Part shown: piece after piece, positions 23,748 to 35,307 of the stretch
Layout of the letters: the number at the start of each line of letters is the position of its first letter
Numbering within the stretch: position 1 is the first letter of the stretch
Origin: Actinoplanes campanulatus
GTDB taxonomy: Bacteria > Actinomycetota > Actinomycetes > Mycobacteriales > Micromonosporaceae
Length of the DNA stretch: 64,000 nucleotides
Assembly: GCF_014647795.1 (NCBI RefSeq)
Contig: NZ_BMPW01000024.1
Coordinates: 83,654-147,653, forward strand
Reading direction: 5' to 3'
Program-made: the position numbers and the translations under genes
The notes under the pieces: model-generated
The model's database searches: none
Seen by the model: the letters and a program-made list of their open reading frames with translations, nothing else
What the model was told of the DNA's origin: nothing

Positions 23748-24328
23748 GTGACCGAAATGCTGCTGGTCGGCGATTCGACGGTGACCGACGAGGACGGCTG
23801 GGGTGGCGGCTTCCGGGCCCGGCTCACGTCCGGGATCCGCTGCGTCAACCATGCGCGCGGGGGCCGTAGTTCGCGGAGCTACCGATCGGAAGGGCACTGG
23901 GACGCCGCGCTGGCCGCGGTGCGAGGCGGGTTCGTGCTGATCCAATTCGGTCACAACGATCAATCGGGCAAGGGGCCGGAGCGCGAGTCCGATGCGGAGA
24001 CCGAGTTTCCCGCCCATCTGGCCGGTACGTCGCCGAGGCGCGGGCGCACGGCCTCACCCCGATTCTCATCACCCCGCCGACCAGGCGGAATCCGGTCGAC
24101 ACGCTCGGGCCCTGGGCCGCGGCCACCCGGCGGGTCGCGGTGGCGGAGTCGGTTCCGCTTCTTGATCTGTACGCCCGCAGCGGCGCCCTGAACATGCCCA
24201 ACCCACGCCGCCCCGACGGCACCGAGAACACCACCCACCTGGGTCCCACCGGGGCGGCACTGGTCGGCGGGCTGGTCGCCGCTCCGGCGTACGCCGAGGT
24301 CTACGCCCTGCGCGACTGGCTCCTGTGA
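23748..24328 (+). pseudogene. Rhamnogalacturonan acetylesterase-like SGNH hydrolase, frameshifted
   Basis: GTG 23748 starts VTEMLLVGDSTVTDEDGWGG, containing block I (GDST) with the nucleophile Ser, and FVLIQFGHNDQSGKGPERESD with block III (GHND). The frame is lost at 24021-24026: one missing base in GCCGG breaks the link to RYVAEARAHGLTPILITPPTRR in another frame, which continues to VPLLDLYARSG and ends with DGTENTTHLGPTGAALVGG carrying the final Asp and His. Repaired, it would be a complete 190-residue esterase without a signal peptide. A sequencing error is as likely as real decay. Confidence 0.8.
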
Positions 24329-24443
24329 CGCCCTGGTGCGAGATGGCCGGGGTCCCGCGGGCCGGCGCGGCGTCCAGCCCCGCTCACGGTGGGTGGCGCG
24401 CGCGAGGGTGGGGCGTGGGTGCTGGGCGAGGGCATGGACGGGA

Positions 24444-24650
24444 GCGCACGAAGGGTCCTGTGTGAGTGGTGGCTGGGTGCATGGGGTGGATGGCGGCACA
24501 CGAGGGGCGCTGCGTGGGCACTGGCTGATTGCGTGGACGCTGACTGAGGCATGGGAGGGTCGGGGCGCACGAAGAGTGCTGCGTGAGTGGTGGCTGAGGG
24601 TGTGGGGCGGGTGGGCGCACACGGTTGGGCGACTGTGGGCGGTGGGCGTC
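24444..24650 (+). repeat. Degenerate ~50-base tandem repeats (GCGCACGAA units)
   Basis: Units starting GCGCACGAAGGG or variants begin at 24444, 24494, 24565 and 24615 and share GTGAGTGGTGGCTGGGTG-type continuations. They fill most of the 330-base gap 24329-24657 after the esterase remnant. Related units occur at 26040-26160, 37698-37900 and 48398-48530. No gene is seen. Confidence 0.55.
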
Positions 24651-24657
24651 GTGACGG

Positions 24658-25107
24658 TCAGCCGAGGGCCAGGACCAGGAACTCGTCCGCGCCTTCGCGG
24701 ATCACCTCGAACTCCTCGAAACCGCACCGCTTGAGCAGGCGGATCGAGGCCGCGTTGCGGACGTCGGCCTCGCCGTAGAGCGGGCGGGTCGTCTCCTGCT
24801 CGAGAAAGAGGGTGAGCGCTCGTGTGCCGATGCCGCGCCCCCACAGCTCGCGATCCAGCCAGAACCCGACCATCCGCCGGCCGTCCTGCCACCAGGCCAC
24901 GATGCTGCCGGCGAGCCGTCCGTCGGCAGCGATGGCGCGGGCCCGCACGGACGGGTCGCCGAGGACCCGCCGGTTCCAGTGCTCGACGAAGGCGGCGTGC
25001 GACCGCCGCGGGAAGTTGGCCCGGCGCAGCGCTTCGGGGTCACTTTCCTGCCGGTAGAGGACCTCGATGTCCTCCACCTCGACCGCCCGCAGGCCGACCT
25101 CGATCAT
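24658..25107 (-). CDS. GNAT-family N-acetyltransferase
   Basis: The 149-residue protein has the GNAT fold of the RimJ/RimL-like branch: GLRAVEVEDIEVLYR, then GSIVAWWQDGRRMVGFWLDRELWGRGIGTRAL (about 67-98), in which WGRGIGTRA is the acetyl-CoA pyrophosphate loop, and DVRNAASIRLLKRCGFEEF (about 114-132), the usual N-x-A-S-x-R-x-x-x-K-x-G-F motif. It would acetylate an amine on a small molecule or protein N-terminus. The target is unknown. No partner genes are adjacent. Confidence 0.87.
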   Translation of the reverse strand: MIEVGLRAVEVEDIEVLYRQESDPEALRRANFPRRSHAAFVEHWNRRVLGDPSVRARAIAADGRLAGSIVAWWQDGRRMVGFWLDRELWGRGIGTRALTLFLEQETTRPLYGEADVRNAASIRLLKRCGFEEFEVIREGADEFLVLALG

Positions 25108-25335
25108 CCGTCCACATTATTCACTCCGCCATGTTCTCACGGTGCCGCCGTGGAGGTGTTCGCCTGGACGTGGGACGGGCTGGTGTGCTTCGGGTTGAGG
25201 TGCGTGCTCTCGTGGTGCCGTCGGGAGGTGCTCGCCTGGGCGCGGGACCGGCCGGCACGCCTCGCGGTCGGCGTGTGTCCGTCCAGGACATCCAGCCGGG
25301 TGCCGGTTGGCTTTGCGAGGGGTTCACCGTTGGCG

Positions 25336-25677
25336 GTGGCGGCCGTGGAAACCGGGATCACCTGGGTGATCGCGGTCGGTGCGGTCGCCTACGCCCTAGG
25401 ATTGGGCGCTGTGATCCTCGCCGTCGTGCGCAAGGCCCGCGTCCAGGTGCGGCCGGCCCTGATCGGCGTACGCGGTGGGCTGACCATCGCCGCCTTCACG
25501 ATCGTCCTGGTCGCGGCCGGGATCGGCCTCGGGTTCGCGCTGGAGGCGCTCGGTGTGCCGTTCCCGGCGACGCTCGCGATCCTGCCGGTGGCCGTCGGGC
25601 TGGCCTTCGGCGGGCCGAGGCTGATGGGCCACCTGCGGAAGCTGATGATGTCCCGGCCGCTGGCGGGCGCCCGGTGA
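25336..25677 (+). CDS. Small membrane protein co-transcribed with a winged-helix regulator
   Basis: The frame from GTG 25336 encodes about 113 residues with three hydrophobic helices (TWVIAVGAVAYALGLGAVILAVV; LTIAAFTIVLVAAGIGLGF; LAILPVAVGLAFG). The start is uncertain: GTG 25345 is also possible and no clear Shine-Dalgarno is seen. It ends in a GTGA overlap with the HTH gene, a pairing typical of small membrane proteins with HTH_34 regulators. The 25108-25335 gap upstream holds two copies of a GAGGTGYTCGCCTGGRCG unit and no gene. Confidence 0.65.
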   Translation: MAAVETGITWVIAVGAVAYALGLGAVILAVVRKARVQVRPALIGVRGGLTIAAFTIVLVAAGIGLGFALEALGVPFPATLAILPVAVGLAFGGPRLMGHLRKLMMSRPLAGAR

Positions 25678-26000
25678 GCACCGAGCCGCGGTTCGACGAG
25701 TTGATCCACGCACCCACCCGGCTGTCGCTGGTCAGCCTGCTCGCCGCGACCGAGTGGGCCGAGTTCAGGTTCCTCCGCGACAGTCTGGGGCTGTCCGACT
25801 CGGCCCTGTCCAAGCAGCTCACGACCCTCGAGGAGGCGGGCTACGTGGAGATCCGCAAGGCGTTCGTGGGCAAGCGGCCGCGGACGTCGGCGCGGCTCAC
25901 CCTGCAGGGGCACGGCGCGTTCGCCGGGCACGTCGCGGCCCTCCAGGACATCGTCGCCCGCGCCGGCCTGGCGGTGCTCCCCGACCAGGTCGGCCGCTGA
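25674..26000 (+). CDS. Winged-helix transcriptional regulator (HTH_34 / MarR-like)
   Basis: The 108-residue protein is a single winged helix: FDELIHAPTRLSLVSLLAA, then FRFLRDSLGLSDSALSKQLTTLEEAGYVEIRKAFVGKRPRTSARLTLQGHGAF (about 32-84). D-S-A-L-S-K-Q-L is the recognition helix and the K-R-P-R-T turn is the wing. HTH_34 proteins usually act as dimeric repressors of their own operon. Its GTG start overlaps the stop of the small membrane protein gene. Confidence 0.87.
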   Translation: MSTEPRFDELIHAPTRLSLVSLLAATEWAEFRFLRDSLGLSDSALSKQLTTLEEAGYVEIRKAFVGKRPRTSARLTLQGHGAFAGHVAALQDIVARAGLAVLPDQVGR

Positions 26001-26375
26001 TCGCCGCCGGTCAGCCGACCGCGCCGCTCGGGCCGGCGTAGGCGAAGGGCGCTGTCGCTCGGGCTGGCGTGGGCGGAGGGCGCTGCTGTTCGGGGTGGGC
26101 GTGGGCGAAGGACGCCGCGTGAGTGCCGGCTGGGGCCATGGGGCGGGCGGGGCACGCGGTCGGGCGGTGGTGAGCGATAGCCGGCGTAGCGGTCGGTCGC
26201 CGGTCGTGGTCATGGTGAACGCCGCGTCGCCCGGCCCGATGACATGTAGGCCCCCTAGTGAGAGGCCGGGCACGCGGATCAGCCCGGCGGCCGCGCGGCG
26301 GCCTGGACTGGCAGGCGGCCGCGCGGCTCGGCGGGACGGGGTGGATTCGGCGAGGGCGGGCGTAGGCCGTACGAA
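26001..26375. other. Intergenic region with degenerate GC-rich repeats
   Basis: About 375 bases without a credible gene. From 26040 to 26160 it repeats GGCGAAGGGCGCTGT / GGCGTGGGCGGAGGGCGCTG units like those at 24444. Near 26285-26335 GGCGGCCGCGCGGC occurs twice. Both flanking genes converge on it, so it may contain their termination signals, but no classic terminator is visible. Confidence 0.5.
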
Positions 26376-27392
<1,017 letters not shown>

Positions 27393-27444
27393 GTGTCCTC
27401 CTTGTATCGGTGCACGTCAATATAAGGCCGGGGATTAGGCTGAG

Positions 27445-27855
27445 ATGGTGAAGGACCGACGGCTGTATGAACTCGTGCTGATGCGCCGTGTCCGCGACCG
27501 GATCGACCGCTACTACACGGAGCCGTTGGACGTCGAGCAACTGGCCCGGTCCGTGCACATGTCGGCCGGGCATCTGAGCCGGCGGTTCCGGTCGGCGTTC
27601 GGCGAGTCGCCCTACAGCTATCTGATGACCCGGCGCATCGAGCGGGCCATGACCCTGCTGCGGCGCGGTGACCTGAGCGTCACCGAGGTGTGCTTCGCGG
27701 TCGGTTGCTCGTCGCTCGGCACGTTCAGCACCCGGTTCTCCGAGCTGGTCGGGGTGTCGCCGAGCGTCTACCGCAAGCAGGCGGCCGACGAGCTCGCCGG
27801 ATTGCCGGGGTGTGTCACCAGGCAGGTGACCCGGCCGATCCGGGCTCTTTCATAG
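27445..27855 (+). CDS. AraC-type transcriptional regulator, DNA-binding domain only
   Basis: The 136-residue protein is essentially the double HTH of AraC/XylS regulators: LDVEQLARSVHMSAGHLSRRFRSAFGESPYSYLMTRRIERAMTLLRRGDLSVTEVCFAVGCSSLGTFSTRFSELVGVSPSVYRK (residues about 29-112). It lacks a ligand-binding domain, like MarA/SoxS. The next gene, 12 bases downstream, encodes a VOC-fold protein, and this AraC-VOC pair is a recurrent actinobacterial arrangement, suggesting one operon. It could also act on the divergent secreted-protein gene. Confidence 0.88.
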   Translation: MVKDRRLYELVLMRRVRDRIDRYYTEPLDVEQLARSVHMSAGHLSRRFRSAFGESPYSYLMTRRIERAMTLLRRGDLSVTEVCFAVGCSSLGTFSTRFSELVGVSPSVYRKQAADELAGLPGCVTRQVTRPIRALS

Positions 27856-27867
27856 CATCATCAGGGC

Positions 27868-28278
27868 ATGAGCCTCGTCATTCAGTCGGCCTTCCTGCCG
27901 GCCGACGATCCGGAACGATCACTCGCCTTCTACCGCGACGGCCTCGGCTTCGAGGTGCGCCTCGACGTGGGGTACGGCGACATGCGCTGGATCACCGTCG
28001 GCCCGCCCGGCCAGCCGCAGACCTCGATCGTCCTGCACCCGCCCGGCGTCGACCCGGGCCTGAACGACCAGGAACGGCGCACCATCGCCGAGATGATGGC
28101 GAAGGGCTGCTACGCCGGCATCATCCTGGGCGCCACCGACCTCCGGGAGACGTACGAGAAGCTGGCGGCCAGCGGCGCCGAGGTGGTGCAGGAGCCGTTC
28201 GACCAGCCGTTCGGGGTGCGCGACTGCGCCTTCCGGGATCCGGCCGGCAACCTGATCCGGATCAACCAGCTCACCTGA
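27868..28278 (+). CDS. VOC-superfamily (glyoxalase/bleomycin-resistance fold) protein
   Basis: At 136 residues this is a single VOC module pair: IQSAFLPADDPERSLAFYRDGLGFEVRLDV at the start, ITVGPPGQPQTSIVLHPPG, and the closing CAFRDPAGNLIRINQL, where the last Glu metal ligand of glyoxalases is replaced by Asn. Such proteins can be dioxygenases, lyases or drug-binding proteins; the substrate is unknown. It follows the AraC gene by 12 bases and is probably in its operon. Confidence 0.87.
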   Translation: MSLVIQSAFLPADDPERSLAFYRDGLGFEVRLDVGYGDMRWITVGPPGQPQTSIVLHPPGVDPGLNDQERRTIAEMMAKGCYAGIILGATDLRETYEKLAASGAEVVQEPFDQPFGVRDCAFRDPAGNLIRINQLT

Positions 28279-28326
28279 TCAGGAATCGAGAAGCACGCCG
28301 CCCGGGGACGACCTAGCGTGACTGGC

Positions 28327-28674
28327 ATGACCACATCAGGCATCAAGACCGTGCTGCACCCCGTCACCGACCTGGAGAAGGCCAAGGCCGTCTACACCGC
28401 CCTGCTCGGCGCCGAGCCGACGGCGGACAGTCCCTACTACGTCGGCTACGACGTGGCCGGCCAGCACATCGGCCTGGTCCCGGGCGGCGGGCCGCAGGGG
28501 CTGAAGGCGCCGCTGGCCTACTGGCACGTGGCCGACATCGATGCGAAGCTGGCCGAGCTGACCGCGGCCGGCGCGACGGTGACCGAGCCCGCGAAGGAGG
28601 TCGGACCGGGCCGCCGGGTCGCCAGCGTGACCGATTCCGACGGTAACGTTCTCGGGATCCTGCAGGACAGCTGA
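28327..28674 (+). CDS. VOC-superfamily protein
   Basis: ATG 28327 gives 115 residues: IKTVLHPVTDLEKAKAVYTALLGAEPTAD, YYVGYDVAGQHIGLVPGG, AYWHVADIDAKLAELTAAGATVTEPAKEVGPGRRVASVTDSDGNVLGILQD. This is the compact VOC fold seen in many actinobacterial glyoxalase-like proteins. It begins 48 bases after the previous VOC gene and 19 bases before the UvrA-like gene, so the three may be one transcript. A GTG at 28318 is an alternative start. Confidence 0.87.
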   Translation: MTTSGIKTVLHPVTDLEKAKAVYTALLGAEPTADSPYYVGYDVAGQHIGLVPGGGPQGLKAPLAYWHVADIDAKLAELTAAGATVTEPAKEVGPGRRVASVTDSDGNVLGILQDS

Positions 28675-28693
28675 AACTCACAGGGGGAGAGAA

Positions 28694-31033
<2,340 letters not shown>

Positions 31034-31136
31034 TATCGATCGGGTTAATTGGCACGCGGGGATTGAAGGGTCCCCCTACACTGCCAGTTCGCGGCACGGG
31101 GGAGTGCCGCTGCCCCTCGAATGGAGATTTCTGCGC

Positions 31137-32417
31137 ATGAAGCGCTTCCTGGCCGGCGCTGTCGCCGGTGTGACAGCCCTGACCCTCACGGTCGGGTGCG
31201 CGAACCAGTTCCAGCAGCTCGAGCCGAAACTGGAGCTGAAGAAGGCCGCGGAGAACCTGGGCGCGGCGGGCAAGGCCGGCTTCACCCTCAAGGCGGGTGG
31301 CAGCATCGACGACGTGATCGCGGTCATCAAGAAGGAGTCGACCGACTTCACCGCCGAGGACGAGGAGATCTTCCGCAAGATCTACAACTCGTCCGTCTCG
31401 CTGGCCTGGGACAAGGCCGGCGAGAGCGTCACCGACGACCGCGTCATGATGACGGCGAACATCGACGGGGTCACCGGCCTCGACGTGCGGACCGTGGACG
31501 AGGTGCTCTATGTCCGGGCGCCGGTCACCGAGCTGGCGAGCAAGTTCGGCGCGACCAGCGCCGACATCGCGGAGATGCGTTCCGGGATGTCCGCCGAGGT
31601 GCCCAGCCTGGCCCCGCTCTTCGACGGTGAGTGGGTCTCGGTGGCGGCCACCGACCTGAAGAAGCTGGGCGAGCAGTTCGGCGGGGCCACCGCGGCGGCC
31701 GCCAACCAGCAGGAGCAGAGCGAGAAGCTGGCCGTCGAGTTCAAGACCAGCGCGGAGAACCTGCTGGAGAGCGCCGACGTGGTGCGCGACGAGCAGGACA
31801 AGAAGCACCTGATCGTCACCACCTCCACCGCCAAGGCCACCGTGGAGGCGAAGCGGCTCGCCGAGGCCGCTTTTAAGATCATCTCCCCGGAGGCCGCCGC
31901 TGAGGCCGCCGAGTCGCTCCAGAAGGAGATCGACAAGAACGCCCCGGCGGACAAGCCGATCGTCCTGGACATCTGGGTCGACAACGGTAGGTTCACCGCC
32001 TTCGAGATCAACTACCTCCAGTTCGTCGAGGGCGCCACCGGCCGCGGCACGGTCCGCATCGAGATCGCCGACAGCGTCGACATCACCGCGCCGTCCGGCG
32101 CCCAGAAGCTCGACATCGCCCCGCTGTTCGAGGCGCTCGCCGGCGCGGCGGCGCCCGGTGGCGGCACGTCCGGTGCCGGCGCCGCGGAGAACTGGGCCGA
32201 GCTGGTCGGCCAGCAGGCCGTCCTGTTCGCTCTCACCGAGCAGGGCAAACCGGCCGACTACCTGAAGAAGGCCGCGAAGCAGATGGCCATGCCCGGCGTC
32301 AAGGTGCAGATCGTCCGCAAGGGCGTGGCCCAGGTGACCTCGGGCACCAGCGTCGCCTGCGTGACCGTTCCGGCCACCACCCGCGGCGAGCCCAAGGTCA
32401 AGGCCGGCGCCTGCTAG
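31137..32417 (+). CDS. Large lipoprotein of unknown function
   Basis: ATG 31137 opens 426 residues with a signal peptide and lipobox (MKRFLAGAVAGVTALTLTVGC). The mature protein is rich in charged helices with repeated KK/EE segments and resembles LppX/LprAFG-like or DUF-type actinobacterial lipoproteins in composition; I cannot assign a family. Two Cys near the C-terminus (SVACVTVP...KAGAC) could pair. It probably sits on the outer face of the membrane. A very strong terminator follows directly. Confidence 0.75.
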   Translation: MKRFLAGAVAGVTALTLTVGCANQFQQLEPKLELKKAAENLGAAGKAGFTLKAGGSIDDVIAVIKKESTDFTAEDEEIFRKIYNSSVSLAWDKAGESVTDDRVMMTANIDGVTGLDVRTVDEVLYVRAPVTELASKFGATSADIAEMRSGMSAEVPSLAPLFDGEWVSVAATDLKKLGEQFGGATAAAANQQEQSEKLAVEFKTSAENLLESADVVRDEQDKKHLIVTTSTAKATVEAKRLAEAAFKIISPEAAAEAAESLQKEIDKNAPADKPIVLDIWVDNGRFTAFEINYLQFVEGATGRGTVRIEIADSVDITAPSGAQKLDIAPLFEALAGAAAPGGGTSGAGAAENWAELVGQQAVLFALTEQGKPADYLKKAAKQMAMPGVKVQIVRKGVAQVTSGTSVACVTVPATTRGEPKVKAGAC

Positions 32418-32427
32418 ACCTGCCCCG

Positions 32428-32465
32428 GCCGTCAACCCGCGCAGGCATCTGCGCGGGTTGACGGC
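32428..32465 (+). terminator. Strong terminator hairpin after the lipoprotein gene
   Basis: Perfect 17-base arms GCCGTCAACCCGCGCAG (32428-32444) and CTGCGCGGGTTGACGGC (32449-32465) around the loop GCAT, followed by TGTTC. It lies 10 bases past the lipoprotein stop. Being symmetric, it could act on either strand. Confidence 0.85.
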
Positions 32466-32538
32466 TGTTCGGTATCGCCAGGAATCCTAAAAAGTACGCC
32501 CGGCCGTTCCGACAGAAGCATGACAAGGAAGGGACGTC

Positions 32539-34143
32539 ATGCGCAGAGTCAGGATCGGCACCCGGCTGGCAGCCGCCTTCGGAGCCGTACTCGTCTTGCT
32601 GGGAGTGGTGGCCGCGGTCGCCTTCACCGCGATCCGCAACCAGAAAGCCACCGCCTCCGAGGTCCGTGCCCTGCAGGTCCTGACCAGCGAGGCGAAGGAG
32701 ATCCGGTTCTACGCGGCCAGCGTCAGCGGCTGGCAGAACGCCTACGTAGCGGACATCCACCGCCTCGGCGCCGAGCGCGCCTTCGGCGGCGACTCGGTGA
32801 ACTACCGCGCCTACCAGCGCGAGGCCGACCGGTTCGCCGCCTTCCTGAAGACGGTGCACGAGGCCGACTTGACGCCTGCCGAGCAGGCCCTGTTCGCCAA
32901 GGTACGGCAGGAGACCACGGAGTACTACGCGGTCAACGACGAAGCGGTGGCGACCTACCGGCCCGGCACCCCGGCCGCCGTCCGCAAGGGTGACCTCCTC
33001 GTCCAGAACGACAGCTGGAACACCTACTACCGGATCATGACGGCCACCCAGCGGCTGGTGGAGTCGGTGGACCAGCGCAGCGAGCAGGCCGTCGCCGAGT
33101 CCGCCACGGAGGCCGACCGGGCTCAGCAGATCATCCTGGTCGGCAGTGCCCTGGCGCTGCTGCTCGGTGGCCTGCTGGCCGTCGCCGTGACCCGCAGTAT
33201 CACGCGACCGGTCGTCGCCGCCCGCGACGCCCTGCGCCGGGTCGCCGACGGCGAGCTGAACGTGGAACTGTCGCACAGCGGCACGGACGAGCCGGCCGAG
33301 ATGGCCACCGCGCTCGACGACGCGCTCGGCTCGATCCGCCGGGTGGTCACCGACGTGGCCGCGCAGGCCGAACTGCTGGGCGAGACCTCGATCGCGCTGG
33401 ACGAGGTCGCCAATACCTTCGCCACCAACGTCACCGAGACCTCCGCCCAGGCCCGGGTCGCGGCCGACGTGTCGCAGGAGGTCAGCGCGAACGTGAGCAC
33501 GGTCGCCCTGGGCGCCGACGAGATGGGCTCGGCCATCCGCGACATCGCCGAGAGCGCGTCGCACGCCGCCACCGTCGCCGCCGAGGCGGTGACCGCGGCC
33601 GGGACCGCGAACACCACCGTCGCCAGCCTCGGCGCCTCCTCGGCCCGCATCAGCGACGTGGTCCAGCTGATCAACTCGATCGCGGAGCAGACCAACCTGC
33701 TGGCGCTGAACGCCACCATCGAGGCGGCCCGCGCCGGCGAGGCCGGCAAGGGGTTCGCGGTCGTGGCGGGCGAGGTCAAGGAACTGGCCCAGGAGACCGC
33801 GAAGGCCACCGAGGACATCGGCCGGCTGGTGCAGGAGATCCAGCACGACAGCGCCGCGGCGGCGACCGCGATCTCCGGCATCGGCGAGGTCATCGGCCGG
33901 ATCAACGGCTACCAGACGACGATCGCCAGCGCGGTCGAGGAGCAGACCGCGACCACCAGCGAGATGAACCGCGGGATCGCCGAGGCGGCCGGCGGCAGCA
34001 CGAAGATCGCCGACAACATCTCCGCGGTGGCCGAGGCGGCGACCGCGGCCAGCAACGACGTGGTGCGCGCCCAAGCCGCCTCCGCCGAGCTGACCCGCAT
34101 GTCGCGGCAGCTGCGCGAAGCCGTCGGACAGTTCCGGTACTGA
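32539..34143 (+). CDS. Methyl-accepting chemotaxis protein
   Basis: The 534-residue receptor has TM1 at about 10-32, a 160-residue all-helical extracytoplasmic sensor (four-helix-bundle style), TM2 at about 195-217 ([19 protein letters not shown]), a HAMP domain ([27 protein letters not shown]) and a C-terminal signalling domain with the tip [38 protein letters not shown]. No chemotaxis kinase or adaptor genes are in the window, so it must use components encoded elsewhere. A gene for a Bmp-type binding lipoprotein starts 15 bases downstream and is surely co-transcribed. Confidence 0.93.
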   Translation: MRRVRIGTRLAAAFGAVLVLLGVVAAVAFTAIRNQKATASEVRALQVLTSEAKEIRFYAASVSGWQNAYVADIHRLGAERAFGGDSVNYRAYQREADRFAAFLKTVHEADLTPAEQALFAKVRQETTEYYAVNDEAVATYRPGTPAAVRKGDLLVQNDSWNTYYRIMTATQRLVESVDQRSEQAVAESATEADRAQQIILVGSALALLLGGLLAVAVTRSITRPVVAARDALRRVADGELNVELSHSGTDEPAEMATALDDALGSIRRVVTDVAAQAELLGETSIALDEVANTFATNVTETSAQARVAADVSQEVSANVSTVALGADEMGSAIRDIAESASHAATVAAEAVTAAGTANTTVASLGASSARISDVVQLINSIAEQTNLLALNATIEAARAGEAGKGFAVVAGEVKELAQETAKATEDIGRLVQEIQHDSAAAATAISGIGEVIGRINGYQTTIASAVEEQTATTSEMNRGIAEAAGGSTKIADNISAVAEAATAASNDVVRAQAASAELTRMSRQLREAVGQFRY

Positions 34144-34158
34144 GAAGGGCGACGAGGA

Positions 34159-35208
34159 ATGCGTACGAGAATGCTGCTGGCCGTGGCGACCGCGGCAGCA
34201 CTGACCCTCACCGGATGCGGCCAGAGCCCGGCCCCGACCACTGCGGCGGGCGCCGTGCTGGCCGGGCTCGGCGCCGAGCACATCAAGGTCGGCGTCGCGT
34301 TCGACACCGGCGGCCGGGGCGACAAGAGTTTCAACGACGCGGCCGGCGCGGGACTCGACCGGGCCAAGAAGGAACTCGAGGTCGAGGTCAGCGAGGCGAG
34401 TCCGGAGAAGGACGCCGACGAGGACCGCATCGCCACGCTGACCGAGCTGGTCGAGGCCGGCAACAACCCGGTGATCGCGGTCGGATTCCAGTACGCCGCG
34501 GCACTGAAGCAGGTCGCGAGCGAGCACGCCGACACCACGTTCGCGATCGTCGACGACGACTCGATCGACGCGGACAACGTGGTCTCGCTGGTGTTCGCCG
34601 AGGAACAGGGCTCCTATCTGGTCGGCGCGGCCGCCGCCCTGAAGTCGCGCTCGAACGTGATCGGCTACATCGGTGGGGTGAAGTTCCCGCTGCTGGAGAA
34701 GTTCGAGGCCGGTTTCGTCGCGGGCGCCAAGCGGGTGAACCCGAAGATCGAGGTCAAGGTGCGCTACCTGAGCGCCCCTCCGGACTTCAGCGGCTTCGGC
34801 GTACCGGAGAAGGCGGAGAAGGTGGCCGCCGAGATGATGGCCGACAAGGCCGACGTGATCTATGCGGCGGCCGGTGGCTCCGGCGGCGGCGCGCTGAAGG
34901 CGGTCGCCGCGACCCGCGGCGCCACGTTCGTCGGCGTCGACACCGACCAGTACGAAAGCGCCGAGGCCGACGTGAAGCCGGCGGTGCTGACCTCGATGCT
35001 CAAGCGGGTCGACAACGCCGTCTTCCAGGAGATCCAGGCGTTCATCAAGGGCGACCGCGCCGGCGGCGTACGCCGCTTCGACCTGAAGACCGACGGCGTC
35101 GGCTACGCGGTGTCGAACGAGCCGGCCATCAAGCCGCTGCAGGCGAAGCTGGAACCGCTCCGCCAGCAGCTGTACGACGGCAAGATCGTCGCGCCCACTC
35201 AGCCCTGA
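34159..35208 (+). CDS. Bmp/PnrA-family substrate-binding lipoprotein
   Basis: The 349-residue protein has a lipobox (LTLTGC) and the Bmp fold: HIKVGVAFDTGGRGDKSFNDAAGAGLDRAKKEL, EDRIATLTELVEAGNNPVIAVGFQYAAAL, FAIVDDDSI, YLVGAAAAL, and GFVAGAKRVNPKIEVKVRYL. The family binds purine nucleosides (PnrA) or similar ligands for ABC uptake, but no permease or ATPase genes are adjacent. Lying directly after a chemoreceptor gene, it may serve as the ligand-binding partner of that receptor. That link is inference. Confidence 0.9.
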   Translation: MRTRMLLAVATAAALTLTGCGQSPAPTTAAGAVLAGLGAEHIKVGVAFDTGGRGDKSFNDAAGAGLDRAKKELEVEVSEASPEKDADEDRIATLTELVEAGNNPVIAVGFQYAAALKQVASEHADTTFAIVDDDSIDADNVVSLVFAEEQGSYLVGAAAALKSRSNVIGYIGGVKFPLLEKFEAGFVAGAKRVNPKIEVKVRYLSAPPDFSGFGVPEKAEKVAAEMMADKADVIYAAAGGSGGGALKAVAATRGATFVGVDTDQYESAEADVKPAVLTSMLKRVDNAVFQEIQAFIKGDRAGGVRRFDLKTDGVGYAVSNEPAIKPLQAKLEPLRQQLYDGKIVAPTQP

Positions 35209-35238
35209 CGCGTCGGTCCGCCCGGATCGACGCCAGGC

Positions 35239-35307
35239 CGCTGGATCACCGCCAACGTCATCGACGCCACCGGCGGCACCTACCTCGGGCCCAAGCGCCT
35301 CGGGTGA
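35239..35307 (+). pseudogene. Possible C-terminal fragment of a short-chain dehydrogenase
   Basis: The plus frame reads RWITANVIDATGGTYLGPKR then LG and TGA. This resembles the end of SDR proteins, where W-I-T-G-x-x-I-x-A-x-G-G precedes the C-terminus. No upstream SDR sequence is seen, so if real it is a relic overlapping the end of the hydrolase gene on the other strand. It could be chance. Confidence 0.3.
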
